The notes under the pieces are model-generated. The model did no database searches. It was not told where the DNA came from and was given only the letters and a program-made list of their open reading frames with translations. Positions 1 through 9,891 of a stretch of 64,000 nucleotides of DNA are shown one piece after another. The number at the start of each line of letters is the position of its first letter. Within the stretch, counting starts at the first letter, position 1. A program made the position numbers and the translations under genes. Source of the DNA: Gammaproteobacteria bacterium (GTDB lineage: Bacteria > Pseudomonadota > Gammaproteobacteria > Steroidobacterales > GCA-2729495); contig CP054183.1 of the NCBI GenBank assembly GCA_015709695.1, positions 558,001 to 622,000 of the forward strand. The letters are read 5' to 3'.

Positions 1-2
1 CG

Positions 3-905
3 GCGCATTTCACCGGCCTCTGTTCGCTGAAGCCGGGCTTCGGCGTCGTGCCGACCGCCGGCGTGCTCTCGCCGGTGCGCGGTGACCGCCGTCGTCCAGA
101 CCTGATGGTCGCCGGTCCGATGGCGCGCCGGGTTGCCGACCTGCGCCTGGCGCTCGACGTGCTGGCCGGCCCCGAAGCGCGCGACGCCGCCGGCTGGCGC
201 CTGGCGCTGCCGCCCGCCCGCGACACGGCGCGCCGCCTGCGGGTGGCGGCCTGGCTCGACGATGCGCAGTGCCCGCCGGCGCCGGGCGTCGCCGCGGTGC
301 TGGGCCGCGCGGTGTCGGCGCTGCGCGAGGCGGGGGTGGCGGTGGACGAAGCGGCGCGCCCGGATTTCGATCCGGCCGCGCACTTCCGCTGCTTCTTCCA
401 GCTGATGTACGGCGAGATGAGCGCCGGATTCCCGGAGCCGGTGTTCCGTGCCTTCGCCGCTGCCGCGCGCCGCGTCGACCCCGCCGCGCCCTGGAGCCCG
501 CTGGCGGCGATGCCGGCGGCCGTCACCCAGTCGCACCGCGAGTGGCTGCGCGCCTGCGAGGACCGCGAGCGGTATCGCGCGGCCTGGGAAGACTTCTTCT
601 GCGACCACGACATCCTCATGACGCCGGTCGCGCCCGTCACCGCCTTGCCCCACGACCCGCGGCCCTTCGAACAGCGCAGCCTGAGCCTCGGCGGGCGCGA
701 GGTGGCCTACATGCAGCAGGTGTTCTGGTGCGCGCTCGCCACCGTCACGGGGCTTCCCGCCGTGGTGGTGCCAGTCGGTCTCGATCCGCAGGGCTTGCCG
801 GTGGGCGTGCAACTCATCGCGCCTCACCTGCACGAGTACACGGCGCTGGAGTGTGCCGCCCTGGTCGAGGAACTCTGCGGCGGCTTTCGCCCGCCGCCGG
901 AGTGA
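3..905 (+). CDS. Amidase signature-family protein, C-terminal part (5' end outside window)
   Basis: The frame is open from base 3, so the N-terminal part and the true start lie upstream of the window. The first residues read AHFTGLCSLKPGFGVVPTAG, which matches the amidase-signature segment just after the catalytic Ser/Ser/Lys region (compare GVFGLKPTFGRVP in family members). The end, with TGLPAVVVPVG and GLPVGVQLIAP, is the typical C-terminal core of amidases that hydrolyse C-N amide bonds. The substrate cannot be told: amidase-signature proteins include GatA, fatty-acid amidases and 6-aminohexanoate hydrolases, and the lone context does not suggest GatA. It is a soluble cytoplasmic-type sequence without a membrane segment in the visible part. 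Confidence 0.85.
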   Translation, partial: AHFTGLCSLKPGFGVVPTAGVLSPVRGDRRRPDLMVAGPMARRVADLRLALDVLAGPEARDAAGWRLALPPARDTARRLRVAAWLDDAQCPPAPGVAAVLGRAVSALREAGVAVDEAARPDFDPAAHFRCFFQLMYGEMSAGFPEPVFRAFAAAARRVDPAAPWSPLAAMPAAVTQSHREWLRACEDRERYRAAWEDFFCDHDILMTPVAPVTALPHDPRPFEQRSLSLGGREVAYMQQVFWCALATVTGLPAVVVPVGLDPQGLPVGVQLIAPHLHEYTALECAALVEELCGGFRPPPE

Positions 906-1038
906 ACATAAGGTACCGAGTCGGGGGTGAAGTTGCTGCTGTTGCCGTCACGAAGCGGCTGGTCCGGCTTCACGGCGATTGCAACGCGGCATGATCCGGT
1001 TCAGTATCGATTGGTATAACCGTACCGGAGCCAACAAC

Positions 1039-1707
1039 ATGAAGAAGAATCTCTGCGGTATTGCCTTGCTCGCGACGATGAGTCTGACTGCGGCAGCTGT
1101 CCAGGCAGGCACGATCCTGCAGCCGGTTGCCGCCACGTCGGGCATGGGTAACTACAGTTCCCAATACCTGCCCTCGTTCGCCATCGACCAGTCTGGCCTG
1201 TTGCCGTCGGCTTATGTGTCAGGCGTCACCGACTTCGACGTCTACGTGCCGACTGCCTACACGACCCTGTCGTCGGGTGGCAGCGGCTTCAAGATCTGGT
1301 ACTCGTCCACAGGCACGCTCACGGGTAACTTCGATTTCGACCTCGGCGGGCAGGCCCTCATCGAATCGCTTGCGCTCTGGAACGATCCGCAGTCCGCCGG
1401 CCAGGGCGTAAACAGCTTCAGCCTGTGGGCGGATGACAATTCGGCGTTCTCCTCGCCGACGCTGCTCGGCAATTTCACCGCTGTCGAGGGTCTTGGAAAT
1501 GCCAACTATGCGCAGGTCTTCGGCTTCACACCGACGGCTGCGGCATACGTACGGATGACGATCCTGTCCAATCACGGCAGCACGTTCGTTACCGGAATTT
1601 CCGAGGCAGCCTTCGAGGTGGCGGCCGTTCCGGTTCCTGCCGCGGTCTGGCTGCTGGGCAGCGGCCTGGTGGGGCTGATTGGCCTGGGTCGCCGTCGCAG
1701 CCACTGA
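1039..1707 (+). CDS. Secreted protein with VPxPA-type exosortase sorting signal
   Basis: The 222-residue protein starts at the ATG at 1039, preceded by GGAG; an upstream in-frame ATG would only add residues ahead of the signal peptide. It has a classical signal peptide (MKKN, hydrophobic stretch, AVQAG). The C-terminus is a tripartite sorting tag: VPVPAAVW, a hydrophobic helix, then GRRRSH. This is the VPxPA variant of PEP-CTERM, recognised by an exosortase that is not in the window. The body is rich in Ser, Gly and Thr and reads like a small beta-sandwich surface protein (a segment such as FDLGGQALIESLALWND is typical of PEP-CTERM proteins). Its role is unknown; surface or extracellular-matrix attachment is an inference from the tag. 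Confidence 0.85.
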   Translation: MKKNLCGIALLATMSLTAAAVQAGTILQPVAATSGMGNYSSQYLPSFAIDQSGLLPSAYVSGVTDFDVYVPTAYTTLSSGGSGFKIWYSSTGTLTGNFDFDLGGQALIESLALWNDPQSAGQGVNSFSLWADDNSAFSSPTLLGNFTAVEGLGNANYAQVFGFTPTAAAYVRMTILSNHGSTFVTGISEAAFEVAAVPVPAAVWLLGSGLVGLIGLGRRRSH

Positions 1708-1737
1708 CCGGCACACCTTGCCCGGATGATACGAAGA

Positions 1738-1760
1738 CGGGCCCCGCCATGCGGGGCCCG
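1738..1760. terminator. Hairpin between convergent genes, probably bidirectional terminator
   Basis: A perfect 10-bp GC-rich stem (CGGGCCCCGC / GCGGGGCCCG) closes on a CAT triloop, between the stop of the sorted protein (1707) and the stop of the convergent phosphatase-like gene (1783). The left flank reads as TCTTCGT on the minus strand, a modest U-tract for that direction. The plus-strand flank (GATCATTCTG) is a weak U-tract. Confidence 0.7.
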
Positions 1761-1782
1761 GATCATTCTGCTCCCGGCCTGC

Positions 1783-2583
1783 TCAACCCTGCAGGCGCCC
1801 CATGATGGCGGCATGGGTCATGGCATCGGCCGCGACCAGCAGGTCCGCGGGTGCCTGGGGATCGAAATCATCGAAGAGGCTGACCGGGCTGCCGTCGAGG
1901 CGGGTGGCGCGGCCGCCGGCCTGCACGGCGATGAAGGCCGCAGCGCCCCAGTCGAGGCAATCGCCGTCCCGGCAGGCGAAGGCGGCCAGGCGGCCGCCGT
2001 AGATCTCGTTGAGATTGTCCAGGCCGCGGGCCGGGTCGTCGTCGCGCAGCAGGTCGAAGCAGGCGAACTCGCCGCGCAGGCGCTCATTGATCTCAGGTGT
2101 CTGGCAGGTGAGGCAGTGCCGCGCGCCGGGCCGGGTGTGCAGCGGCACCATGTCGTCGAGCCGCGGATGGCGGCGCTCGCCAGTGAGGGCGCCGCGCTCG
2201 CGCAGCGCCAGGTAGAAGCGGCCCCGTGCCGGCATGTAGCTGATGGCGGCGACGAGGCGGCCATGGTCGGCGATGCCGAGGAGGATGTCCCAGCCGGATC
2301 GCTGCTGGCGGTACAGGAAGGCGCCGTTCACCGGGTCGAGATGGACGGCGATCGCCGCATCGGCCGGGAAGTACTTCTGGTTGAGCGACCGCGCATGCTC
2401 CGCGCCGAAGAAGCGCAGCTGCGGGAAGCGCGCCAGGGTCGCCACCTCGATGAAGCTCTGCACCGAGGCGCCGGCATCGGCGCGCCCGGCGGACACAGGC
2501 TGGATGGCCAGGGCGTAGTCGCCGGCGGTGACCAGCAGGCCGAGCAGGTGGCCGACCATGTCATCGAGGGATGTGCTGCCCAT
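1783..2583 (-). CDS. Inositol monophosphatase-family protein with altered metal site
   Basis: This 266-residue protein has the fold signature of the IMPase/FBPase superfamily. An acidic motif, GAEH, is followed by DPVNGA, where the family has DPxDGT, and the C-terminal half carries LDWGAAAFIAVQAGG, equivalent to WDxAAGxxIxxEAGG. The family dephosphorylates inositol phosphates, fructose-1,6-bisphosphate or PAP with two or three Mg2+ ions. Here the second Asp of motif I is Asn and the Thr is Ala, so catalysis may be altered or lost. The ATG at 2583 is chosen because upstream codons lack family similarity. It stands alone, divergent from tesB. A true suhB lies at 18552-19334, so this is a second, divergent paralogue. 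Confidence 0.75.
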   Translation of the reverse strand: MGSTSLDDMVGHLLGLLVTAGDYALAIQPVSAGRADAGASVQSFIEVATLARFPQLRFFGAEHARSLNQKYFPADAAIAVHLDPVNGAFLYRQQRSGWDILLGIADHGRLVAAISYMPARGRFYLALRERGALTGERRHPRLDDMVPLHTRPGARHCLTCQTPEINERLRGEFACFDLLRDDDPARGLDNLNEIYGGRLAAFACRDGDCLDWGAAAFIAVQAGGRATRLDGSPVSLFDDFDPQAPADLLVAADAMTHAAIMGRLQG

Positions 2584-2686
2584 GGCTGCATGCTCCGCGC
2601 AAACCCGGGTGCCGGCAGCGACCTTAGCACAGCCACCGCGGTGCGGCGTATACAATGCCCGTCACCATCGCCACCCCGCGTGCCCC

Positions 2687-3553
2687 ATGGACCAGGCGCT
2701 CCAGGACCTCATCAGTCTGCTCGAGCTCGAACAGCGCGGCGAGAACCGGTTCCGCGGCCAGAGCCGCGACACCGGTCTGCCACAGGTGTTCGGCGGCCAG
2801 GTGCTGGCCCAGGCGCTCGCCGCGGCCAGCTGCACCGTCAGCGGGCGCCGCGTCCACTCGCTGCACGCCTATTTCCTCAGGCCAGGGGATGCGGCCACGC
2901 CGATCGACTACGAGGTGGACCGCGCGCGCGATGGCGGCAGCTTCACCAGCCGGCGCGTGGTCGCCGTCCAGCACGGCGAGCAGATCTTCAACCTGGCAGC
3001 GTCCTTCCAGGCAGCGGAGGCGGGCCTGGAGCACCAGGCGCAGATGCCCGACGTCCCGCACCCGGACCAGCTGAGCGACATCCGCGAGCTGGCGGAGGGG
3101 CTCGGTGTCGTGCCCACGCCGCGCATCCGCCGCGTGCTCGCCTCGCGGCGGGCATTCCGCGTCAAGCCGGTCTACCCGGAGCATTTCCTGGTCTCGCAGC
3201 CGTTCCCGCCGGTGAAGCGCGTGTGGATGAAGGCGACCGACAGCCTCCCCGATGCCCCGCTTCTCCACGACGTGCTGCTCGCCTATGTGTCGGACTACGA
3301 CCTCATCAGCACCGCGACGCTGCCGCATGGCCTGCATGCCTCGTTCAGCGGCCTGCAGATGGCGAGTCTGGACCACGCGATGTGGTTCCACCGGCCGGCG
3401 CGGATGGATCAGTGGCTGCTGTTCGACCTGGAGAGCCCCAATGCCTCGGGCGGGCGCGGCATGGCGCTGGGGCGCGTCTTCAGCGAGGACGGCGTGCTGG
3501 TGGCATCCCTGGCGCAGGAGGGCCTGATCCGCCTGCGCCGGCCGCGCACCTGA
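2687..3553 (+). CDS. tesB: Acyl-CoA thioesterase II
   Basis: A double hot-dog thioesterase of 288 residues, the usual TesB length, hydrolysing medium- and long-chain acyl-CoA to free fatty acid and CoA in the cytoplasm. The N-terminal half has the diagnostic FGGQVLAQAL and HSLHAYFLRPGD segments. The C-terminal half has LLAYVSDYDLISTA, HGLHASFSGLQMASLDHAMWFHRP and WLLFDLESP, the second hot dog with the catalytic Asp region. The ATG at 2687 gives the standard MDQALQDLISLLELE start. A TACAAT -10-like hexamer about 35 bases upstream suggests its own promoter. It is convergent with the carbonic-anhydrase-like gene. Confidence 0.95.
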   Translation: MDQALQDLISLLELEQRGENRFRGQSRDTGLPQVFGGQVLAQALAAASCTVSGRRVHSLHAYFLRPGDAATPIDYEVDRARDGGSFTSRRVVAVQHGEQIFNLAASFQAAEAGLEHQAQMPDVPHPDQLSDIRELAEGLGVVPTPRIRRVLASRRAFRVKPVYPEHFLVSQPFPPVKRVWMKATDSLPDAPLLHDVLLAYVSDYDLISTATLPHGLHASFSGLQMASLDHAMWFHRPARMDQWLLFDLESPNASGGRGMALGRVFSEDGVLVASLAQEGLIRLRRPRT

Positions 3554-3563
3554 GCCGCGCGGC

Positions 3564-4082
3564 TCAGGCCGGGCGCAGGGCGCGACGATAGAGTTGCGCG
3601 CGCTCGCTGTAGCGCCGGGCCGATTCGGCGAGGCCGGCGATCTCCGCGGCGGTGAGCTCGCGGATCACCCGGGCGGGCGAGCCGACGATCAGCACGCCGT
3701 CGGGATACTCCTTGCCTTCGGTAACCAGGGCGCCGGCGCCGACGATGCAATGCGCGCCGATGCGCACGCGATTCATGACGATGGCGCCGATGCCGATCAG
3801 CGACTCGTCGCCCACGTGGCAGCCGTGCAGCGTCACGGCGTGGCCAACCGTGACACCGGCACCGACGACCAGCGGCGTGCCGGGATCGGCGTGCAGCACC
3901 GAGTTGTCCTGGATGTTGGTGCCCCGGCCGATGGTGAGGCGGTCGACGTCGCCGCGCAGGATGGCGCCGAACCAGATGCTGGCCCCGGCGGCGATGTGCA
4001 CGTCGCCGATGACGCTGGCGCCCGGCGCGATGTAGACATCGCCGGCAACCTGCGGCGCCCGGCCGTCGAGTGCGTAGATCAC
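3564..4082 (-). CDS. Gamma-class carbonic anhydrase family protein (hexapeptide repeat)
   Basis: A 172-residue left-handed beta-helix protein: repeated hexapeptides such as [19 protein letters not shown] run through the first two thirds, followed by a C-terminal helix ([20 protein letters not shown]). The three metal-binding His of the gamma-CA/YrdA family are present in NSVLHAD and GHAVTLHGC. Enzymatic carbonic anhydrase activity is not proven for most YrdA-like members. The start is a GTG overlapping the TGA of gpmA (GTGA), so translation is probably coupled to gpmA in a two-gene operon. Confidence 0.9.
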   Translation of the reverse strand: MIYALDGRAPQVAGDVYIAPGASVIGDVHIAAGASIWFGAILRGDVDRLTIGRGTNIQDNSVLHADPGTPLVVGAGVTVGHAVTLHGCHVGDESLIGIGAIVMNRVRIGAHCIVGAGALVTEGKEYPDGVLIVGSPARVIRELTAAEIAGLAESARRYSERAQLYRRALRPA

Positions 4083-4822
4083 TGGGCCTTGCCCTGGGCT
4101 GCCACCGCGGCCGCGGCCCTTGCCACCTCCTCGGGATCGCCGATGTAGCGGCGATCCAGCGGGCGCAGGGCATCGTCGAGCTCGTAGAGCAGCGGCACGC
4201 CGGTGGGAATGTTCAGTCCGGTGATGTCCTGGTCGGAGATGTCGTCGAGCATCTTCACCAGCGCGCGCAGGCTGTTGCCGTGGGCCGTCACCAGCACGGT
4301 CTGCCCGCTGCGCAGCCGCGGTGCGATGCTCGCCTGCCAGCAGGGCAGCACCCGGGCCAGCGTGTCCTTCAGCGACTCGGTGGCGGGCAGGGTGTCGATG
4401 CCGCGGTAGCGGCGGTCGAAGCGCGGGTGGCGCGGGTCGTCGGCACCCAGCGGCGGCGGCGGGATGTCGTAGCTGCGCCGCCAGACCTTGACCTTGTCCT
4501 CGCCGTGCTCGGCCGCCGTCTGTGCCTTGTTGAGGCCCTGCAGGGCGCCGTAGTGGCGCTCGTTGAGCCGCCAGTCGCGCTCCACCGGGATCCACATCAG
4601 GTCCATTTCGTCGAGGACGATCCACAGCGTGCGGATGGCGCGCTTGAGCACCGAGGTATAGGCGAAGTCGAACTGCAGCCCGAGCGCCTTCAGCTGGCGG
4701 CCCGCCTCGGTGGCCTCGGCGCGCCCTTGCGCGGTGAGGTCCACATCCACCCAGCCGGTGAACAGGTTCTCGAGGTTCCAGATGCTCTGGCCGTGGCGGC
4801 ACAGGACCAGTTTGCCGGGCAT
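4079..4822 (-). CDS. gpmA: 2,3-bisphosphoglycerate-dependent phosphoglycerate mutase
   Basis: A glycolysis/gluconeogenesis enzyme that interconverts 3- and 2-phosphoglycerate through a phosphohistidine. At 247 residues it has the dPGM length. The catalytic RHGQSxWN motif lies at residues 9-16; the second-half signatures [28 protein letters not shown] and the catalytic [11 protein letters not shown] follow. The C-terminus ends in an Ala-rich tail. It is first in an operon with the overlapping gamma-CA-like gene. The ATG at 4822 fits the family N-terminus exactly. Confidence 0.97.
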   Translation of the reverse strand: MPGKLVLCRHGQSIWNLENLFTGWVDVDLTAQGRAEATEAGRQLKALGLQFDFAYTSVLKRAIRTLWIVLDEMDLMWIPVERDWRLNERHYGALQGLNKAQTAAEHGEDKVKVWRRSYDIPPPPLGADDPRHPRFDRRYRGIDTLPATESLKDTLARVLPCWQASIAPRLRSGQTVLVTAHGNSLRALVKMLDDISDQDITGLNIPTGVPLLYELDDALRPLDRRYIGDPEEVARAAAAVAAQGKAQ

Positions 4823-4915
4823 GCGCGGGATCCTTGTGGGTGGAAGGGTGGGTCGACGGGATGGATGGCGGGCTAGTGTATCGCGGCCGGGCGTCCCGCC
4901 GGTACCGGGTCCGGG

Positions 4916-6007
4916 TCAGGGCACATGGGGTGCTGCCAGGTAGGCCTTCGACTGCATTTCCAGCAGCCGGCTGCGCGTGCGGCGGAACTCGCGGGCCAGC
5001 CGCGTGCCCCGGTAGAGGCCGTCCACGGCCGCGGCGGCCGAGAGGATCAGCTTGACCCGTCGGTCGTAGAACTCATCCACCAGCGCGATGAAGCGCCGTG
5101 CCGTGTCCTCCCCGGCCACGCCCAGCACCGGCACGCCTGAGACGATCACCGCCTGGAAGGCACGCGCGATCTCGATGTAGTCATCCTGGCTGCGCGGGCC
5201 ATCGCACAGCACGGCGAAGTCGAACCAGGCGACGCCGGCCGCGCGCCGGCGCAGGGCGAGGTCGCGGCCGTTGATCTCCATGACCTGGTCGCTGCTGCCG
5301 GTGTCCGGGGCCAGCGCCTGGAACCACTGCCCGAGGCTGGCCTCGGCCGCGGCATCCAGTGGCGTGTGGTAGATGCCGGCGCGCTCCAGCACCCGCAGCC
5401 GGTAGTCGACACCACCATCCACCTGCACCACTTCCGTGAACTGCTTGATGAGGGCGATGGCCGGCAGGAACCGCTGGCGTTGAAGGCCTTCGCGGTAGAG
5501 GTCATCAGGCGGGATGTTGGAGGTGGCCACCAGGGTGACGCCGCGGCGGAACAGCGCATCGAGCAGGTTGCCGAGGATCATGGCATCGGCGATGTCGGTG
5601 ACGAAGAACTCGTCGAAGCAGATGACGCGGGCCTGGCTGGCGAATTCGGCGGCGACGGTCTCCAGCGGCGCGGGCTGGTCGTGCAGCGCCTTCAGGCGCC
5701 CGTGCACGCGATACATCAGCCGGTGGAAGTGGTAGCGCAGGCGCTGGTCCTGCGGCAGGCTGTCGCAGAAGAGGTCCATGATGAAAGTCTTGCCGCGACC
5801 GACATCGCCCCAGAGGTAGGCGCCACGGACCGGCGCATCCGCCTTGCCGCGCAGGCGGCGCAGCAGCCGGTCCGGCAGCGAGCGCTGCGCCCGCCGTGCG
5901 AGATCGCCTGCCACGCGGTCCAGCACCGCGACCGCCCGTTGCTGGGCCGGGTCCGCGGTGAATGACTTGCCGGCCAGGGCGGCTGCATAGCGTTGGGACG
6001 GTTTCAT
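4916..6007 (-). CDS. zapE: Cell-division ATPase ZapE (AFG1 family)
   Basis: A 363-residue P-loop ATPase that, in Escherichia coli, associates with the Z-ring and destabilises FtsZ polymers. Walker A is GDVGRGKT at residues 67-74; Walker B is ICFDEF, followed by VTDIADAMILGNLLDALF and the sensor segment LVATSNIPPDDLY, all diagnostic of ZapE/AFG1. The ATG at 6007 yields the usual short lead (MKPSQRYAAAL) before the ATPase core; upstream in-frame codons are not conserved. It is divergent from the ETF-QO gene. Confidence 0.95.
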   Translation of the reverse strand: MKPSQRYAAALAGKSFTADPAQQRAVAVLDRVAGDLARRAQRSLPDRLLRRLRGKADAPVRGAYLWGDVGRGKTFIMDLFCDSLPQDQRLRYHFHRLMYRVHGRLKALHDQPAPLETVAAEFASQARVICFDEFFVTDIADAMILGNLLDALFRRGVTLVATSNIPPDDLYREGLQRQRFLPAIALIKQFTEVVQVDGGVDYRLRVLERAGIYHTPLDAAAEASLGQWFQALAPDTGSSDQVMEINGRDLALRRRAAGVAWFDFAVLCDGPRSQDDYIEIARAFQAVIVSGVPVLGVAGEDTARRFIALVDEFYDRRVKLILSAAAAVDGLYRGTRLAREFRRTRSRLLEMQSKAYLAAPHVP

Positions 6008-6162
6008 GGCCTGCGCACGGGGGATCGGCCGGCTAGGGTAATGGCAAGGCGCGGGGCCGGCAAACGTGTAGCAGCCGGCCATCGTGCCGTGGAGCGGGCC
6101 GCCACAGTAGAATGAGCGCCCCGGCGGCATCCGGCCGGGGAAACCAGGCGAGGCGTGGTCGC

Positions 6163-7806
6163 ATGTCCGAACGCGAGTCCATGGAATTCGACGTGCTGAT
6201 CGTGGGCGCCGGTCCCTGCGGCCTCGCCGCGGCCTGTCGCCTCATGCAGCTGGCACAGGCGGCAGGCACGGAATTGAATGTCGCGGTGGTGGAGAAGGGC
6301 GCGGAGATCGGCGCCCATATCCTCTCCGGCGCGGTGCTCGAGCCACGCGCCCTCGATGAGCTGTTCCCCGACTGGCGTGAGCGCGAGGCGCCGGCGCACA
6401 CGCCGGTGCGTGCCGATGAGTTCCACTTCCTCACCGGTGACACGGGCGGCTGGCGCGTGCCGCATGCCTTCGTTCCTTACCCTTCACGCAATGAGGGCAA
6501 CTGCATCATCAGCGTCGGCAATCTCTGTCGCTGGCTGGGCCGTCAGGCCGAGGCGCTGGGCGTGAACCTGTTCCCCGGCTTCGCCGCTGCCGGGGTGCTC
6601 TACGAGGGCGAGCGCGTCGCCGGCGTCGTCACCGGCGACATGGGCCGCGACCGCCAGGGCCAGCCGCGCGATTCCTTCCAGCCCGGCTACGAGCTGCGTG
6701 CGCGCTACACGGTGTTCGCCGAAGGTTGCCGCGGCAGCCTCGGCAAGGAACTGATGCGGCGCTTCGAGCTGCGCCGCGACTGCGATCCGCAGCACTATGG
6801 CATCGGCCTCAAGGAAGTCTGGACCATCGATCCGGCACTGCACCAGGAGGGCCTGGTGGTCCACACCCTCGGCTGGCCACTCGCCAACGACACCGAGGGC
6901 GGCGGCTTCCTCTACCATGCGCCCGACCATCAGATTTACCTGGGGTTCATCGTCGCGCTCGACTATGCCAACCCCTGGCTCGATCCGTTCATGGAGTTCC
7001 AGCGCTGGAAGCAGCATCCGCGCATCCGTCGCTTCCTGGAAGGCGGCAAGCGCGTGGCCTATGGTGCGCGGGCCGTGAACAAGGGCGGCCTGCAGTCGCT
7101 GCCACGGCTGGCATTCCCCGGGGGCGTGCTCGCCGGCTGCGAGGCCGGCTTCCTCAATGGCGCGAAGATCAAGGGCACCCATACCGCGATGAAGACCGGC
7201 ATGCTCGCCGCGGAAGCGATTTTCGCGGCGCTGGCGTCCGGCACGCCGGAGGTGCTGGAGGACTACGAGGAGCGGGTCCGCGACTCATGGGTCCATGAGG
7301 AGCTGCACCGGGTGCGCAACTTCGGTCCCGCGCAATACAAGCTCGGGACTTTCCTCGGCGCCGCCTTTACCTGGTTCGACCAGAACCTGGCCGGCGGCCG
7401 CCTGCCCTTCACCTGGCACAACCGCCTGCCCGACCACGCGGCCCTGAAGCGCGCCGCGGATTGCCCGCGCATCGACTACCCCAGGCCCGATGGTGTGGTG
7501 AGCTTCGACCGGCTGTCCTCGGTCTATCTGTCCAGCACCCACCACGAGGAAGACCAGCCCTGTCACCTTCGGCTGGCCGATCCGGCCATCCCGGTGAAGT
7601 ACAACCTGCCGCTGTACGCGGAGCCGGCGCAGCGCTACTGCCCGGCTGGCGTGTACGAGATCGTCGCGGAGGCGGGCGGCGAGCGGCTGCAGATCAACGC
7701 GCAGAACTGCGTGCACTGCAAGACCTGCGACATCAAGGACCCGGCGCAGAACATCGACTGGACGGTTCCCGAGGGCGGCGGCGGCCCCAACTACACCGGC
7801 ATGTAG
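6163..7806 (+). CDS. Electron transfer flavoprotein-ubiquinone oxidoreductase
   Basis: A membrane-associated flavoprotein that passes electrons from ETF (fatty-acid and amino-acid dehydrogenases) to ubiquinone. The N-terminus has an FAD-binding [10 protein letters not shown] dinucleotide fold (near residue 14), followed by the ETF-QO segments [15 protein letters not shown] and [16 protein letters not shown]. The C-terminus carries the [4Fe-4S] ferredoxin-like domain with CPAGVYE and the [12 protein letters not shown] cluster motif. At 547 residues it matches the family. The ATG at 6163 is preceded by AGGCGAGG; a second ATG at 6181 is possible. ETF subunits are not in the window. Confidence 0.95.
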   Translation: MSERESMEFDVLIVGAGPCGLAAACRLMQLAQAAGTELNVAVVEKGAEIGAHILSGAVLEPRALDELFPDWREREAPAHTPVRADEFHFLTGDTGGWRVPHAFVPYPSRNEGNCIISVGNLCRWLGRQAEALGVNLFPGFAAAGVLYEGERVAGVVTGDMGRDRQGQPRDSFQPGYELRARYTVFAEGCRGSLGKELMRRFELRRDCDPQHYGIGLKEVWTIDPALHQEGLVVHTLGWPLANDTEGGGFLYHAPDHQIYLGFIVALDYANPWLDPFMEFQRWKQHPRIRRFLEGGKRVAYGARAVNKGGLQSLPRLAFPGGVLAGCEAGFLNGAKIKGTHTAMKTGMLAAEAIFAALASGTPEVLEDYEERVRDSWVHEELHRVRNFGPAQYKLGTFLGAAFTWFDQNLAGGRLPFTWHNRLPDHAALKRAADCPRIDYPRPDGVVSFDRLSSVYLSSTHHEEDQPCHLRLADPAIPVKYNLPLYAEPAQRYCPAGVYEIVAEAGGERLQINAQNCVHCKTCDIKDPAQNIDWTVPEGGGGPNYTGM

Positions 7807-7827
7807 CGCCCGGCGGTACCGGCCGGT

Positions 7828-9036
7828 TCAGCCGGTCTCGACCGCCAGCGCCAGCGCTTCCCCGCCGCCGATGCACAGGGCGGAAATGCCCCGGCCACCG
7901 CCCCGCTGGCGCAGGGCATGCACCAGGGTGACCAGCACGCGCGTGCCGGTGGCGCCGATCGGGTGGCCGAGGGCGCAGGCCCCGCCGTGGACGTTGACCC
8001 GCGCCGGATCCAGCTCCAGTTCGTGGATGCTGCCCATGGTGACGCAGGCGAAGGCCTCGTTGATCTCGTAGAGGTCCACGTCGCCGGCACGCCAGCCGGT
8101 ACGCTCCAGCAGCGTGCGGATGGCATTGCTGGGGGCGGTGGTGAACCACTCGGGCTCGTGCGCATGGGCGGCGAAGCCGGCGATGCGCGCCAGCGGCCGG
8201 AGCCCACGGCGCGCGGCCTCGGCCGCACCCATGAGGATGACCGCGGCGGCGCCATCGGAGATGGCCGAGGAACTGGCGGCGGTCACCGTGCCGTCCTTCG
8301 CGAAGGCCGGTTTCAGCGTCGGGATCCGCGCGACGTCGGCGCGGAACGGCTCCTCGTCGCGATCCACGAGCGTCTCTCCCGCGCGGCTCTTCACCGCCAC
8401 CGGGGTGATCTCGGTGCGGAAATCGCCGCCGCTGCAGGCGGCCAGCGCGCGGCGCACGGACTCGGCCGCGAACGCATCCTGCGCCTCGCGCGTGAAGCCA
8501 TACCGGCGCGCGGTCTGCTCCGCGAAGTGCCCCATCATGTTGCCGTCGTACGGGTTCTGCAGGCCGTCGGTGAACATGTGGTCGAGCACCTGCTGGTGTC
8601 CCATGCGGTAGCCGGCCCGTGCCTTCGGCAGCAGGTAGGGCGCATTGCTCATGGACTCCATGCCCCCGGCGAGGACCACCCCGGCGCTGCCGGTGCGGAT
8701 CATGTCGTGGCCGATGATCACGCTGGCGAGACCCGATCCGCAGACCTTGTTGATCGTCATGGTGGGCAGGCGATTGGGCAGGCCGGCGGCAAGCACAGCC
8801 TGGCGGGCCGGCGCCTGGCCGACACCGGCCTGCAGCACGCAGCCCATCAGCGCATGGTGCAGCTCGCTTCCCGGCAGGCCGGTATCCTCGAGGCAGGCAC
8901 GGATCGCCGTGGCGGCGAGCTGGGGCGTGGTGACCGGGGCGAGGCTGCCCTGGAAGGCGCCGATGGGCGTGCGCCTCGCGGCAACGATGACGACGGGTTC
9001 AGCACTCACGGTTTTGTTCCTGTCCGGCTGGGCCAC
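7828..9036 (-). CDS. Acetyl-CoA C-acetyltransferase (thiolase)
   Basis: A thiolase of 402 residues that condenses or cleaves acetoacetyl-CoA, used in fatty-acid or ketone metabolism. The nucleophilic Cys sits in [11 protein letters not shown]; the second-site residues are in the [14 protein letters not shown] motif (His) and [13 protein letters not shown] (Cys). NEAFA, also conserved, is present. The ATG at 9036 is used; an in-frame GTG ten codons in (VSAEPVV) is an alternative that would give a shorter, family-like N-terminus. It is read towards the ETF-QO stop, so the two genes are convergent with a 21-base gap. Confidence 0.93.
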   Translation of the reverse strand: MAQPDRNKTVSAEPVVIVAARRTPIGAFQGSLAPVTTPQLAATAIRACLEDTGLPGSELHHALMGCVLQAGVGQAPARQAVLAAGLPNRLPTMTINKVCGSGLASVIIGHDMIRTGSAGVVLAGGMESMSNAPYLLPKARAGYRMGHQQVLDHMFTDGLQNPYDGNMMGHFAEQTARRYGFTREAQDAFAAESVRRALAACSGGDFRTEITPVAVKSRAGETLVDRDEEPFRADVARIPTLKPAFAKDGTVTAASSSAISDGAAAVILMGAAEAARRGLRPLARIAGFAAHAHEPEWFTTAPSNAIRTLLERTGWRAGDVDLYEINEAFACVTMGSIHELELDPARVNVHGGACALGHPIGATGTRVLVTLVHALRQRGGGRGISALCIGGGEALALAVETG

Positions 9037-9105
9037 GCCCGAAGGGCGCGATTATGCGGTGCCTCATGGGTTCCGCCAAGGCGGCCCGCCGCGCCGTGCC
9101 TGCCT

Positions 9106-9852
9106 TCACGATTCCTGGCCGACGAGGTCCGGTTCGGGCAGGTCCGCGAGGATGCTGGTCCGGCTGGCGCTGCGCAGGGTGGCCACCGCATCGCCCGCGG
9201 CGTCGTGGTGCAACGGCGGCTTGACGAGGACCTCGAGCGGCGCGCGGCGGGGCAGGAGCATGTCGGCTGCAAGCATCGCGCGGCTGCCGCGGATGATGAC
9301 CGGCACCACCGGCACGCGGCCACGGGCAGCGGCGGCGAAGGCCCCGCCCTGGAACCGGCGCAGGCCCGGCTCCGCGCGGAACGTGCCCTCGGGAAAGAAC
9401 ACCAGGCTTTGCCGCGTCTCGGCCAGGGCGAGGATGCGGCGTGCATCGGCGGCGCCGCGGCGCGTGTCGAAGCGCTCCACGAACTGGGAGCCAATACGCC
9501 GCAGGAAGAAGTGGGCGAAGGGAACCCGGGTCATCTCCCGCTTGATCACGAAGGCGAACCGCGGCGGCAGGACCGCCGCCAGAATGACGCCGTCGAGGTA
9601 GCTCGCGTGGTTGGCCACCACCACGCAGGGTGTGGCCGGCAGCTGGTCGAGGCCGGTCACCCGCGGACTGGAGGCGATCAGCGCCAGGAACAGCCGTGCG
9701 CTGCGCTGCGTGGCAACGCGGCGCGGGCCGACGCCGGGCAGCAGCGCCGTCGCGACCAGCAGGCCCAGCGCCACCATGCCGAAGGCCAGCCAGCAGGCCA
9801 GGCCGTAGGCAATCTCGGCGGTGCGGGTGGCGGTGCGGGGCGGCGTTTGCAT
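9106..9852 (-). CDS. 1-acyl-sn-glycerol-3-phosphate acyltransferase family protein (PlsC-like)
   Basis: A membrane-bound acyltransferase of 248 residues. It has an N-terminal hydrophobic segment (AYGLACWLAFGMVALGLLVA), then the catalytic NHxxxxD box (NHASYLD), the FxxR-like region and the FPEGTFRAEPGL phosphate-binding motif. It probably transfers an acyl chain onto lysophosphatidate or a related lipid at the inner membrane; the exact acceptor is not visible. The ATG at 9852 is preferred; a further GTG at 9906 would add 18 residues of poor similarity. It is downstream of the thiolase start with a 69-base gap, on the same strand. Confidence 0.88.
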   Translation of the reverse strand: MQTPPRTATRTAEIAYGLACWLAFGMVALGLLVATALLPGVGPRRVATQRSARLFLALIASSPRVTGLDQLPATPCVVVANHASYLDGVILAAVLPPRFAFVIKREMTRVPFAHFFLRRIGSQFVERFDTRRGAADARRILALAETRQSLVFFPEGTFRAEPGLRRFQGGAFAAAARGRVPVVPVIIRGSRAMLAADMLLPRRAPLEVLVKPPLHHDAAGDAVATLRSASRTSILADLPEPDLVGQES

Positions 9853-9891
9853 TCTGTCAAAGGGCGAATTTATGTAACCCGTTGAGGGATT

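Noticed and set aside
7918-9885. 655-residue plus-strand frame
   Set aside because: Antisense to the thiolase and PlsC-like genes, with low-complexity Arg/Gly content.
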